Positions 10,842 to 23,635 of a stretch of 64,000 nt of DNA are shown in pieces. The notes under the pieces are model-generated. The model worked only from the letters and a program-made list of their open reading frames with translations. It did not search any database and was not told where the DNA came from. Source of the DNA: Glandiceps talaboti. Its lineage: Eukaryota > Hemichordata > Enteropneusta > Spengelidae. A program made the translations under genes and the position numbers. The stretch's first letter is position 1. Every line of letters begins with the position of its first letter. The DNA is taken from positions 1,176,001 through 1,240,000 of the forward strand of contig NC_135553.1 in NCBI RefSeq assembly GCF_964340395.1, in the 5' to 3' direction.

Positions 10842-12780
10842 TAGTGGTAGTTAGTGGTATATATTAACATAGTCTAGGTCCTGACAGGGAATGTATTCTG
10901 TACTACATACAATGTACTCCATTACTGTACTCCCAGTCCAGTCAAGGTCCCCAACAATCGCACATAATTCTGTGCTTCCTCCCACAGGGTTCATATAAAC
11001 ATGATAACGTCATCGCATCCCCATGTGATCTTAGTTTAAACAGACTGGAGGAGGAGTTGGACATTTGCATATCTTATATTATTATGTGCTAAATTCCTGT
11101 GATAGTCAAAACATGGTCAAAACAGCTGTATCAAATGTATTAATGAGCGATGAAGTTTGGGTGTCAATGCGACTGGTGAACTTCATTTAGGGGGGGGGGG
11201 AGGGGGTTTGGTGTCAGTGCGATTGATGAACTTCATTTTCACACTTTTATAACCAAATTTTGAAACTTTCATAAATATTAGACAACCAAATCAAGTTAAT
11301 GTGTAAGTCTTCAACCACATATATTTCAATGTGTAATTTATAGTCTGGATGCCAATGTGAGATCTTGATACGTATTGTAATATGACAACTCCATATAACA
11401 ACCCCATAAGGATATACTGCAGGTTATGCACAAGTGCGTGAATTTGTTGTTAGTAATTGTTAGTAAGTTTACTGCAACATAGTATAAACACAGTTTATCA
11501 TATTGTTATGGTTGTGTATGTTTACTGCAGCAGTGAACAAAGTTCATCTCTGGTCATCAAACTACTTTCTGATTTTTGACATCCTCGATCCAATTCTCAG
11601 TTGAGTCACATTTTCGACCACCAAATCAAATTTTAATAATAATCAAGTTAATTAAATCAAATGTTATTAATAATCATGTTAATTAAATCAAATATTTGCA
11701 ATTTTCCTAGTATCAAATTAGCTTTATCAAAAATGACAATATCTTGAATTGCAAACTTTTATACAATTGATTACAATTTTTTTACAATTTAACATTCTTG
11801 TTACATTTCAACTGTTCATAGCTCTCTACCAATATTTCATTGGAATGATTTGAAGTGTTCAACTTTCAGATATATTCTTGTTACATTTCAACAGTTCATA
11901 GCTCTCTAGGAGTTATTTGAAGTATTCAACTTTCAGATACACTAACTCAAGATGTTGAATATTGGAGACACAAGGCAAATGTTTTTGTCATCTCTGTTGT
12001 CCCTGTTTGTTACTATGACAACCTATGTTGTTGGCAATGTTACTGACTAGTCAGTTTAAGAGATTTTGTTACTATGACATGTCAGTGGTTACTGACTAGT
12101 CAATAAGATTGTTTTTGTCATCTATTGTTCATGTTTGTTTGTTTGTTATTTCTAACATTAGAGATTGTTACCAGTGGTTACGAACTCAAGGGTAGGTTGT
12201 TCATATGTTTAGAATGTTTGATAAATAAAATGGTTCTATTGTTAAAGTTCATCCATGTTGTCTTATTATCACATGCTGGAATAAATCAGTCCACAAAGTA
12301 TTTTAAACATTATTTGGAGTTTAAGATTTGTTGGTACCAAGCTGAACAACTGTACTCAAAGTACAGTAAAACTATCTACTGGTAAGTTATCTGTAGAGAG
12401 GTTAATCAGGTTAATTCGAATTGCGCCCTCTATTGCTCATCTACATATACAGTGCGCTTTTGTTTTTATATACCAGTATACATGTACATACATCCACCTC
12501 TGGAAGTTTACTATTTGTATATCATACCATAGCTTTATACCATTGCTGAATTCAATGTATCCTGCCTCCTTGCCATACAATACTCGTATGAACTGATATA
12601 TAACAAACTGATTTCATACCATGCTATCAAGAAATTGTAGTTTCTGGCTATGAAATATTTCTGTAGCATGTCATGTTTCTGGCTGACATCAGAACACATC
12701 ACTTGTATGTATGAAATCATGCAAGGACCATCAAGTCAATAATAAAATAATTATTGGACTTACCAATTACCAATGCAATT
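10842..12780. other. Non-coding downstream of ANHX with small repeats
   Basis: Contains the ANHX 3' UTR and short duplications: GTGTCARTGCGAYTGRTGAACTTCATT twice around 11160-11240, a 34-bp AT-rich pair at 11623-11697, a 75-bp pair at 11799-11938 (CTTGTTACATTTCAAC...TCAACTTTCAGATA) and TGTTACTATGACA copies at 12005-12080. An AATAAA at 12224-12229 is a possible but distant poly(A) signal. No gene is recognised. Confidence 0.5.
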
Positions 12781-12784
12781 CAGT

Positions 12785-13145
12785 AGTAAAGCTATTATAA
12801 GACAGTTTCATCTCATTTCTTACAATCAAAGTACTTCAGTTTGAAAATAGAGGGAGTTTCATTTCATTTCTTATGATCAAACAGAATAAGCCATCCCAAG
12901 CAAGTTTGAAGGGGGGGGGGGGGTTTCATCTCATTTCTTGCAATCAAACAAAATATGCCATCTCAAGCAAGTTTGATATGGGGGGGGGGGGGGGGGGTAG
13001 ACCTCATTTCTTGCAATCAAAAAAAAAAGGAAGCCATTCCAAGCAAGTTTGATATGGGGGTGGGCTCAACTCATTTTTTGTAATCAAACAAAAATAAGCC
13101 ATCTCAAGCAAGTTTGATATGGAGGGGGGGGGGGGATGTCATCTC
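12785..13145. repeat. ~80-bp tandem repeat with G tracts
   Basis: Four to five units with TTTCATCTCATTTCTTGCAAT, then CATCTCAAGCAAGTTTGATAT, then a run of 8-17 G. Length differences are mostly in the G runs. Confidence 0.85.
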
Positions 13146-13200
13146 AACATACATATTGTAATCCTGTATTTTCACATGTAAGAATATATTAATTAAAACA

Positions 13201-13462
13201 TCAATCTGATTAAAATATGATGTAGTGTACACGGTGTGATTTCTTTTTGGCTGTTACGTTTACTGTCGTTTGTTCGTTTTGGTGCATTATGTGTTTTCAT
13301 TCATTGAGTGAATTCACTCAGCACTCTCATGTGGCTTGGGAAAACCTATAGTATTGTGTCAGATGTATGTAACAGGTCCTCACAAAAGAAGAAACGACAG
13401 TAGATGTAACAGCCACAAAGAAATCACACTGTGTACATTACATCGGATTTTAATCAGATTGA
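13201..13462. mobile_element. Foldback MITE-like element
   Basis: Imperfect inverted arms of about 80 bp: left begins TCAATCTGATTAAAATATGA (13201), right ends with the complement (TCGGATTTTAATCAGATTGA, 13462). Both arms carry GTGTACAC...GTGTGATTTCTTT, GGCTGTTAC and CTGTCGTTT. No convincing target duplication beyond CA, so the superfamily is not assigned. Confidence 0.7.
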
Positions 13463-13469
13463 CATTGTC

Positions 13470-14600
13470 ATGTACAACAATAAAAAACTCATGCATATTC
13501 ATATTTTCTCATCCAGTATAAATGATATTTATTATTCAACAAAGTAAAATTACAGTGCAAGTATAAGGGTCTCACTATGAACATAATCTCTCTTAGAATG
13601 CATTATACAGCTTTAAAGTTTAAGCCATGATTGTTTTACAAGAAAAACTCAAAATCATCTTATCTGTAGAAACAGAACACTGTTTACATATGAGAGATAA
13701 CAGTAAACATTATGTGGGCATTGTAGATGTTGTACACTGACACGTCTCTGTTCTTTTGATGTTGTTTTCTGATGTTTTGGTTTGTATTGCCACCTAGCTT
13801 ATACATATACTACTATATTATGCTGTTCACTTGCCACATTTCGATGCAACTGTTGTTATCCAGCTGTATTCACTGACATTTACATAAATCATTGAAATGT
13901 AAAGTATGCTAAATTTTGCGTGTTTCTCTGATTATAGTTAAACTGATATGAAAACCAAGCTTAGTACAAGACTAACATGTAAGAAAATGAATGTATATCA
14001 ATAACTCTATTGACTGAGTTACTGAAGTAGAAGCCAAACTATCTTGTAAGACATGATGTGTCTTTCCAAGCCTATCATCTACAGTACCTACATAGTCTAA
14101 AGACAATCATACATTCTCACTGAATTTACTGTTTCTATAGTAACCATATTAAGGTACTAAATAATATAGTGAATATCCACTATAGAGTTCATCTTTGCCT
14201 TCCTCAAAACATGAAACAACAACAAAATTACTTCATGATAATACGAAAGAGTATACTAAAATCCACTTATAAAGAATTTTCTGGAAAAAAACTGAACTCA
14301 TACTGAGTATTTGACAATGGAGTTTTACTCCATCCTGGGTCATGTCAAAGGTCAAAGGGTCATCTTCCTGGATACCACGTCATCAGGAGGTGTGTTACTG
14401 TTCCTGAGAAGTTAGTAGGCTTCTATTGCATATTTAAGGTTTGACATTTTATAGGTCTTGCCTCTATTTTCATGTGATCAAATTTAGACTTGGACAGAAT
14501 TGATGGTACTGGTACTCCTACAGTCTACACTTGACACAAACCCAAATATATCATTCCTATATATACATATGAAGCCTCTAACAATTCAGGAATGGTAATA
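13470..14600. other. Non-coding, no gene recognised
   Basis: AT-rich. The only noteworthy motif is a DR2-type pair of nuclear-receptor half-sites, AGGTCA-AA-GGGTCA (14349-14362). Confidence 0.4.
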
Positions 14601-14619
14601 CTTGCTAATGCTGTCTTAT

Positions 14620-14885
14620 CTCAACCATCCCATCCCAACCCATCTCTTGGCTTCTTCACTGCTCCATCCAATCTCTGGGCTTCCCCATCCAATTAAATCC
14701 CAACCCCTCTCCGAGTTTCACTGTCACCAATCCCCATCTACGAGTTTCACCTTGACCAGTCCCCATCTTTCGGTTTTACCAGACCAATCTCTACCTGTCG
14801 GCTTCACTGTGACCACACCCCATCTCTTGGCTTCACCATGACCACACCCCATTCACACCCCTCAGCTTCACCATGACCCAACCAC
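14620..14885. repeat. Degenerate CCATCTCTTGGCTTCACC minisatellite
   Basis: Roughly seven diverged units of about 36 bp combining CCCATCTCTTGGCTTCAC-like and TGACCACACC-like blocks. The 79-aa frame here is a repeat artefact. Confidence 0.65.
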
Positions 14886-14996
14886 TATCCAATTACTTGA
14901 TTTCAAGCAATTCAATCTCAAACTGCAGTTCAGCATTTGGTGGTATCGTGAAGAATACAGGTTAAGGAAATAATGAATTATTAAACTCTCTTTTAA

Positions 14997-15357
14997 GGCC
15001 TAAAAAAACCTTTTATGGTTCCGATTACGCTCAATATTAGAGTATGTAGGTTGGTAGATTTTTTTATTTTTTCATGTGTGAGTGTCTAGTTGAGGTAGTT
15101 ATGTTTTTCATTGTTTTCCATATGGTCTCTGTGTTATTGGTTACTTCTCATCAGATGTACTGCCATTACAGATTGAAAGAAAACTTTTATATTGTCTTTT
15201 CAAGTTGATGTCAATTTCTGCATCCACTATTTTTTGCGAGATTTCACAATATTTGCGATTGTATTTTTTTTTCTTGAATATGTAAAAAGAATTTAGGGTT
15301 GGCAGTGAAAAACTAGGTGGGGGTCGGGTAACTGGAACCAAACAATTTTTTTGGGCC
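14997..15357. mobile_element. Harbinger-like MITE, TAA target duplication
   Basis: A 361-bp non-coding element. The left end GGCCTAAAAAAACCTTTTAT and GGTTCCGATTACG are matched at the right by the complements of GGCCCAAAAAAATTGTTTGG and GGTTCCAGTTACCC. TAA flanks both ends (14994-14996 and 15358-15360). Confidence 0.7.
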
Positions 15358-15433
15358 TAACTTAGATACAATATAATGGTATATATACTTCATAATGAAG
15401 TGTGTTATGTGTAGAAACATCTTTTCTCTGTCT

Positions 15434-17589
15434 CCTACACATGAATTGAATACAGCATACAGGCCATTAGTACAACTAACGCTATTACACATGAATTGAA
15501 TACAGCATACAGGCCATTAATACAACTAACACTACTACACATGAATTGAATACAGCATACACGCCATTAGTACAACTAACACTACTACACATGAATTGAA
15601 TACAGCATACAGGCCATTAGTACAACTAACACTACTACACATGAATTGAATACAGCATACACGCCATTAGTACAACTAACACTACTACACATGAATTGAA
15701 TACAGCATACAGGCCATTAGTACAACTAACACTACTACACATGAATTGAATACAGCATACAGGCCATTAGTACAATTAACACTACTACACATGAATTGAA
15801 TACAGCATACAGGCCATTAGTACGACCAACACTACTACACATGAATTGAATACAGCATACAGGCCATTAGTACGACCAACACTACTACACATGAATTGAA
15901 TACAGCATACAGGCCATTAGTACAATTAACACTACTACACATGAATTGAATACAGCATACAGGCCATTAGTACAATTAACACTACTACACATGAATTGAA
16001 TACAGCATACAGGCCATTAGTACGACCAACACTACTACACATGAATTGAATACAGCATACAGGCCATTAGTACGACCAACACTACTACACATGAATTGAA
16101 TACAGCATACAGGCCATTAGTACGACTAACACTACTACACATGAATTGAATACAGCATACAGGCCATTAGTACGACCAACACTACTACACATGAATTGAA
16201 TACAGCATACAGGCCATTAGTACGACCAACACTACTACACATGAATTGAATACAGCATACAGGCCATTAGTACGACCAACACTACTACACATGAATTGAA
16301 TACAGCATACAGGCCATTAGTACGACCAACACTACTACACATGAATTGAATACAGCATACAGACCATTAGTACGACCAACACTACTACACATGAATTGAA
16401 TACAGCATACAGGCCATTAGTACGACCAACACTACTACACATGAATTGAATACAGCATACAGGCCATAAGTACGACCAACACTACTACACATGAATTGAA
16501 TACAGCATACAGGCCATTAGTACGACCAACACTACTACACATGAATTGAATACAGCATACAGGCCATTAGTACGACCAACACTACTACACATGAATTGAA
16601 TACAGCATACAGGCCATTAGTACGACTAACACTACTACACATGAATTGAATACAGCATACAGGCCATTAGTACGACCAACACTACTACACATGAATTGAA
16701 TACAGCATACAGGCCATTAGTACGACTAACACTACTACACATGAATTGAATACAGCATACAGGCCATTAGTACGACTAACACTACTACACATGAATTGAA
16801 TACAGCATACAGGCCATTAGTACGACCAACACTACTACACATGAATTGAATACAGCATACAGGCCATTAGTACAACTAACACTACTACACATGAATTGAA
16901 TACAGCATACAGGCCATTAGTACAACTAACACTACTACACATGAATTGAATACAGCATACAGGCCATTAGTACAACTAACACTACTACACATGAATTGAA
17001 TACAGCATACAGGCCATTAGTACGACCAACACTACTACACATGAATTGAATACAGCATACAGGCCATTAGTACAACTAACACTACTACACATGAATTGAA
17101 TACAGCATACAGGCCATTAGTACGACCAACACTACTACACATGAATTGAATACAGCATACAGGCCATTAGTACGACTAACACTACTACACATGAATTGAA
17201 TACAGCATACAGGCCATTAGTACGACTAACACTACTACACATGAATTGAATACAGCATACAGGCCATTAGTACGACCAACACTACTACACATGAATTGAA
17301 TACAGCATACAGGCCATTAGTACAACTAACACTACTACACATGAATTGAATACAGCATACAGGCCATTAGTACAACTAACACTACTACACATGAATTGAA
17401 TACAGCATACAGGCCATTAGTACAACTAACACTACTACACATGAATTGAATACAGCATTCAGGCCATTAGTACGACCAACACTACTACACATGAATTGAA
17501 TACAGCATACAGGCCATTAGTACAACTAACACTACTACACATGAATTGAATACAGCATACAGGCCATTAGTACGACCAACACTACTACA
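15434..17589. repeat. 50-bp satellite, 43 indel-free copies
   Basis: Units (ATGAATTGAATACAGCATAC...AGGCCATTAGTAC...) recur at exactly 50 bp from 15441 to 17541, 43 copies without an insertion or deletion. Most variation is at two or three sites in the TACRAYYAAC segment, giving classes AACT, AATT, GACT and GACC. Units 26-34 and 35-43 carry the same nine-class order, a 450-bp block duplication (see findings). Confidence 0.97.
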
Positions 17590-19150
17590 TTAAATGGTTT
17601 ATACACTACATCCCTCTCTTACCCTTTCAGCTTCCAAATTGGCAATAACAGAAATGGCTGTGGATACAACAAATTTACACTCAGATACTATTTAAATTCA
17701 TCTAAGGACTTTCTCTAGCTTCACAGCGTGCTTAAATTATAAATGAAAACCTTTGGTATCAATTCTAGTGACCTAATCACTGTAGATTCTAAGTCTAATA
17801 CTTGACAACAAATGAGTTACCATGAGACAACCAGTTTGTTTACTTGCAATCTCGTAATGATAATTCATTCAAGTAAAGACAACAAAAATAACTTACAACA
17901 TGGGATAATTTGCATATACCTGCAATCTTATATATAGAATTGATAATGTAACAAAGGATATCCCCAAGCTGGAAAGCCATTCACGCCATAGCCTTTACAA
18001 GATGGGATAATCAGTCTAGCAATCTCTCCCTGTCTCATTGAGATACAGCCTTCATCCCATCCTGTCAAAATAATTAAGTTAACACAGGTTAGTAATCTGT
18101 ACAATCCAACTAGTCATGGCTAGTTAACACTGGTTATCAATGAAACAATCATTATTCATTACAGATATCAAAAGTTAACTTAACACAGCTGAACAGTATA
18201 TGAGTAGTTTTTAGTCACAGCTGACATCCACTGGTACACAGAAGAGTGGTTACCAATACTCAAATACATTTCAGTCATGTAGTAGTATCCATTTGTTACT
18301 AAGTTAGCACAGGTTAACAGAAAGTATTGGGTCTAGGGTTGACATTCATTGGTCAAGTCAAGACTGGCTAGTACTATCAAGTTATATACTGTGTTTACTG
18401 GTTCAGTTAGCAATATTCAGTGATTGCTCCACTGGCAAAGATTGACAGTGCTATACAGTCATGCTTTCATAGCCACTGATTAAGTTAAAATTGGTATTAA
18501 AGCATCATGTAAGCTAAGTATTACAAACATTAAATCAAACATGGATTTCTGTGTTCATTTCCATCTTTACCTTACAAAAAAACACACTGACTGAAATACC
18601 AGCCTACTGTAGCTGACTCCTGGTGTGTATCAAAAAACAGCTGCCCCAAATTTTGTGGCATTAAGCTACAAGTACCCAGTGTCTCTGTTTTGTTCAAGCA
18701 CCCTGGAACAACGGAAAATGGAAAGAAATAGATGCCTATGTAAGTTGACCAATCTTTGTTATTATGAGGAATTTGATTTTGGTATATTGTTGGAAAAATT
18801 ATCTAAAAATTCAGGAAATAGTAAAATACCTTTGTTCATATGCAACAAATTTTATCATTGCTTGCAAATTAATTACCTTGTTGAAGTGAAATTTTGAAAA
18901 ATTGATAGCATTTGTACAAATCACTTGATTGATGCAAGCTATGATTGACAACATGTAAGTTAGGTGAAAGACTTAGTGTGGTATTTAATACCTCAGAACT
19001 GATTGGGTAGATTATGGTCAAAGTTGCAGATTTGGGCTATGTAACCCTCTCCTACCCCCATCCACCCCTCCTCCTTCAGTGGTTACCTAACTGGGTGGTT
19101 TGTATGTAGTATTACTAAAGATACACAAGTGACAGATAAGTCTTACATAA
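17590..19150. other. Non-coding, weak internal repetition
   Basis: No recognisable gene. 18060-18420 shows very diverged copies of a segment with AAGTTAACACAGGTTA and a CTGACATCCA-like part. The 90-aa frame at 18625-18897 has no recognisable domain. Confidence 0.4.
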
Positions 19151-19152
19151 TA

Positions 19153-19601
19153 GAGAGGTTTAGATGCGCGTATTTACGTGTGTTCAATACGTGTAGCGTC
19201 ATAGTCACCTGATTCGAAGCAACTCAGGCGTTCAAACGACGCTACGTCAAAATAGCGGTCTACACATAACTGTAAATATGTGTTGAGTTTTTGTCATTTT
19301 CTTCTATTAAAAGTCCTATTTTTTATATCAAAGTTTGGAAGCATAAATTTAAACTAATTGTTTGGTTTTTGGTTTGGGTAGTTGCAGGAAAAATGGCAAA
19401 ACTACGGACAAATTTAGAAAACAAAGACATGTCTGGCCTTCTGGACAGAAGATGTCAACGCGCGCGTTCACTTTCCACTGTTTTTTCATGTTTGCGTTTA
19501 GAACGCATAACTAAACACAATTTTGTACGCGTCATTACTTGTACGCCTGCACGATAATGCTCCCGTAGGGGTAAGCGTTCTAACGTGTATCTAAACCTCT
19601 C
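19153..19601. mobile_element. MITE with TA target duplication
   Basis: A 449-bp element bounded by GAGAGGTTTAGATGCGCGT and the complement of GAGAGGTTTAGATACACGTT, with TA at both flanks (19151-19152 and 19602-19603). A subterminal hairpin (GTAGCGTC/GACGCTAC) and several CpG-rich words (ACGCGT, GCGCGC) stand out from the AT-rich surroundings. TA fits Tc1/mariner-type insertion, but two bases are weak evidence. Confidence 0.65.
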
Positions 19602-19603
19602 TA

Positions 19604-19920
19604 GTATCTCAACAAGTTGACTTCAACAAGGTAACTAATATTTATTTCAATATAACGAAATAAAGTGTCTCACAATGTCAACTTCAGCAATGACATGAAT
19701 ATGATGTGATAACCTTTAATATGAAGTGATAACTTTGAATACAATAACAGTTCTATTCTATCTTATCTATCCCATAATGCAATTGGTGAAGTTTCTAGTT
19801 TATATTCCCAGCCACCGATAATTAATATCAACCTAAGACATATTTTAATGATGATTTTGACACGCTTGTTTTCTGGAATGCCATGCCTGATGACCTTACC
19901 ATTACATTAATTGCAGGTTG
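19604..19920. other. Non-coding spacer
   Basis: AT-rich sequence between a MITE and a GGGAA array. Nothing recognised. Confidence 0.5.
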
Positions 19921-20071
19921 GGTTTAGGGAAGGGAAGGGAAGGGTGGGGAAGGGTGGGATAGGGAAGGGAAGGGTAGGAAAGGGAAGGGAAGGGAAGGGT
20001 AGGTAAGGGAAGGGAAGGGAAGGGTAGGTAAGGGAAGGGAAGGGAAGGGTAGGTAAGGGAAGGGAAGGGAA
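19921..20071. repeat. GGGAA/GGGTA simple repeat
   Basis: Runs of AGGGA with interspersed GGGTAGGTAA units of about 30 bp. Purine-rich and able to form G-rich or triplex structure. It is not the TTAGGG telomere repeat. Confidence 0.9.
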
Positions 20072-20365
20072 GGGGATGACAGGAGACTGGTTTGATTACC
20101 TGTGCTGATCTTACAAGGCAAAGCTAAGGGGGGGGGGAATAGCAGCTGACCAGGATGACTGGTGGGGGGGGGGGGGGGGGGGTTAAGTTGCTTACCTGCA
20201 ATGACATTACCAACACCAACCTTGAAGGAAAATGGCTGCTGTCCAGGATCAAGGGTACTGTGAATACATGAAATTTGGCAAAGTGTATTTATTACACAAT
20301 ACTTCAGTAAATGTGACAAGCAATATATGACAAATTTATCCTTGTTATCAGTATTGTATACCAAG

Positions 20366-21330
20366 TAAAATGGTAGTATACCAAGTACAATGGTAGTATA
20401 CCAAGTACAATGGTAGTATACCAAGTACAATGGTAGTATACCAAGTACAATGGTAGTATACCAAGTACAATGGTAGTATACCAAGTAAAATGGTAGTATA
20501 CCAAGTACAATGGCAGTATACCAAGTACCATGGTAGTATACCAAGTACAATGGTAGTATACCAAGTACAATGGTAGTATACCAAGTAAAATGGTAGTATA
20601 CCAAGTACAATGGCAGTATACCAAGTACCATGGTAGTATACCAAGTACAATGGTAGTATACCAAGTACAATGGTAGTATACCAAGTAAAATGGTAGTATA
20701 CCAAGTACAATGGTAGTATACCAAGTACAATGGTAGTATACCAAGTACAGTGGTAGTATACCAAGTACAATGGCAGTATACCAAGTACAATGGTAGTATA
20801 CCAAGTACAATGGTAGTATACCAAGTACAATGGTAGTATACCAAGTAAAATGGTAGTATACCAAGTACAATGGCAGTATACCAAGTACCATGGTAGTATA
20901 CCAAGTACAATGGTAGTATACCAAGTACAATGGTAGTATACCAAGTACAATGGCTGTATGCCAAGTACAATGGTAGTATACCAAGTACAATGGTAGTATA
21001 CCAAGTACAATGGTAGTATACCAAGTACAATGGTAGTATACCAAGTACAATGGTAGTATACCAAGTACAGTGGTAGTATACCAAGTACAGTGGTAGTATA
21101 CCAAGTACAATGGCAGTATACCAAGTACAATGGTAGTATACCAAGTACAATGGTAGTATACCAAGTACAATGGTAGTATACCAAGTACAATGGTAGTATA
21201 CCAAGTACAATGGTAGTATACCAAGTACAATGGTAGTATACCAAGTACAATGGTAGTATACCAAGTACAGTGGTAGTATACCAAGTACAATGGTAGTATA
21301 CCAAGTACAATGGTAGTATACCAAGTAATA
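20366..21330. repeat. 20-bp satellite, left array
   Basis: About 48 head-to-tail copies of TATACCAAGTACAATGGTAG. Variant bases fall at AAAATGG, ACCATGG, ACAGTGG and GGCAG. A five-unit order (aaaa; acaa+GGCAG; acca; acaa; acaa) recurs at 20485, 20585 and 20845. Long Tyr/Leu/Trp frames on the - strand occur in three frames at once and are artefacts. Confidence 0.95.
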
Positions 21331-21886
21331 ATAATAATAATAATAATAAGATGATTTGTAAATGCGCCTCATCTCCGAAGAGCTCGAAGCGCAGAGGAAG
21401 AGTGGATACAGAAATAGTTAATGGAAATGTGAATTCAAGGTAATGTGTATTAAATAAAATGAAAAAGAAAAACAGTTATTAGCAGTTGAACAGGTGAGTT
21501 TTGAGAGAATGTCTTAAGGTTGACAAAGATTTGGAATGGCGAAGATCAAAAGGGAGGTGGTTCCATGAAGTAGGGCCAATGTAAGAGAAGGATCTTTCAC
21601 CAAATGTTTTGGTTGACACCCTTGGAACACAGAGAAGACGAGAATCAGAAGACGAGCGAAGTGGTCTTCGAGGAATGTATTGATGTAGAAGATCTGTGAG
21701 ATATTGTGGGCCAATACCTACAACTGACTTGAAACAAATGGATGAAATTTTGTATTGAATACGTGAAGTGATAGGCAGCCAATGAAGTTTTCTAAGAAGA
21801 GGTTGTACATGATCGAACTTTTTAGCTTTGCAGACAAGCCGAGCTGCAGCATTTTGTACATGCTGTAGTCTGTCAGTGAGGTGTAT
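21331..21886 (-). mobile_element. LINE relic, RT C-terminal end and 3' tail
   Basis: On the - strand 21884-21479 encodes the typical end of a CR1/L2/Jockey-group reverse-transcriptase ORF: LQHVQNAAARLVC, then PLLRKLHWLPITSRIQYK, RRPLRSSSDSRLL, TKTFGERSFSYIGPTSWN and LRHSLKTHLFNC before a stop. A 3' UTR of about 150 bp follows, ending with a (TTA)n tail at 21351-21331. The element is strongly 5'-truncated. Both ends abut 20-bp satellite copies carrying GTATACCAAGTA, the probable insertion site. Confidence 0.85.
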
Positions 21887-23635
21887 ACCAAGTACCATGG
21901 TTGTATAGCAAGTACCATGACTGTGTAGGACATACCATGGCTGTATGCCAAGTATCATGACTGTGTACCAAGTACTATGGCTGTATACCACATACCATGG
22001 CTGTATACCAAGTACCATGGCTGTGTACCGAGTACTATGGCTGCATACCAATTACCATGGTTGTATATGATGTAACATGCCTGTATACCAAGTACCATGG
22101 CTGTATATGATGTAACATGCCTGTACATGATGTACCATGGGCTAAGTACTATGGCTGTACACCAATTACCATGGCTGTATATGATGCAACATGGCTGTAT
22201 ACCAAGTACCATGGGCTAAGTACTATGGCTGTATACCAATTACCATGGCTGTATATGATGCAACATGGCTGTATACCAAGTACCATGGGCTAAGTACTAT
22301 GGCTGTACACCAATTACCATGGCTGTATATGATGCAACATGGATGTATACCACGTACCATGGCTGTATACCAAGTACTATGGCTGTATACCGAGTACCAT
22401 GGCTGTATACCAAGTACCATGGCTGTATACCAATTACCATGCCTGTACATGATGTACCATGACTGCATACCAAGTATCATGGCTGTATATGATGCAACAT
22501 GCCTGTACATGATGTACCATGACTGCATACCAAGTACCATGGCTGTATACCAATTACCATGCCTGTACATGATGTACCATGACTGCATACCAAGTATCAT
22601 GGCTGTATATGATGCAACATGCCTGTACATGATGTACCATGACTGCATACCAAGTATCATGGCTGTATACCAAGTACCATGGGCTAAGTACTATGGCTGT
22701 ACACCAAGTACCATGGCTGTATATGATGCAACATGGCTGTATACCACGTACCATGGCTGTATACCAAGTACCATGGGCTAAGTACTATGGCTGTACACCA
22801 AGTACCATGGCTGTATACGATGCAACATGGATGTATACCACGTACCATGGCTGTATACCAAGTATCATGGCTGTATACCAAGTACCATGGCTGTATACCA
22901 AGTACCATGGCTGTATACCACGTACCATGGCTGTATACCACGTACTATGGCTGTATACCAAGTATCATGGCTGTGTACGAAGTACCATGCCTGTACATGA
23001 TGTAACATGGCTGTATGCCAAGTATCATGACTGTGTACCAAGTACTATGGCTGTGTACCAAGTACCATGCCTGTACATGATGTAACATGGCTGTATGCCA
23101 AGTATCATGACTGTATACCAAGTACCATGGCTGTATACCAAGTACCATGGCTGTATACCACGTACTATGGCTGTATACCAAGTATCATGGCTGTGTACGA
23201 AGTACCATGCCTGTACATGATGTAACATGGCTGTATGCCAAGTATCATGACTGTGTACCAAGTACTATGGCTGTGTACCAAGTATCATGGCTGTATATGA
23301 TGTAACATGGCTGTATACCAAGTACCATGGGCTAAGTACTATGGCTGTATACCAAGTACCATGCCTGTATACCAAGTACTATGGCTGTACACCAATTACC
23401 ATGGCTGTATATGATGCAACATGGATGTATACCACGTACTATGGCTGTATACCAAGTACCATGGCTGTATACCACGTACTATGGCTGTATACCAAGTACT
23501 ATGGATGTATACCAAGTACTATGGCTGTATACCAAGTACCATGGCTGTATACCAAGTACTATGGCTGTATACCAAGTACCATGCCTGTATATGATGTAAC
23601 ATGGCTGTATACCAAGTACCATGGGCTATTAAGTA
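21887..23635. repeat. 20-bp satellite, right array
   Basis: Same core as the left array (TATACCAAGTAC) but homogenised to CATGGCTG. Interleaved unit types include CTGTATATGATGCAACATGG, CTGTACATGATGTACCATGA and a shortened GCTAAGTACTATGG. A 60-bp composite starting at 22441 recurs at 22561, with a variant at 22501. The many open frames on both strands are repeat artefacts. Confidence 0.95.

Noticed and set aside
15434-17589. CRISPR array
   Set aside because: The whole 50-bp unit is conserved, so there are no unique spacers, and the context is animal DNA.
18625-18897. 90-aa protein gene
   Set aside because: No recognisable domain, no splice context, AT-rich composition like its surroundings.
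19921-20071. Interstitial telomere repeat
   Set aside because: The unit is GGGAA/GGGTA, not TTAGGG.
19924-21372. 482-aa Tyr/Leu-rich - strand frame
   Set aside because: Translation of the 20-bp satellite; three frames are open at once with permuted versions of the same peptide.
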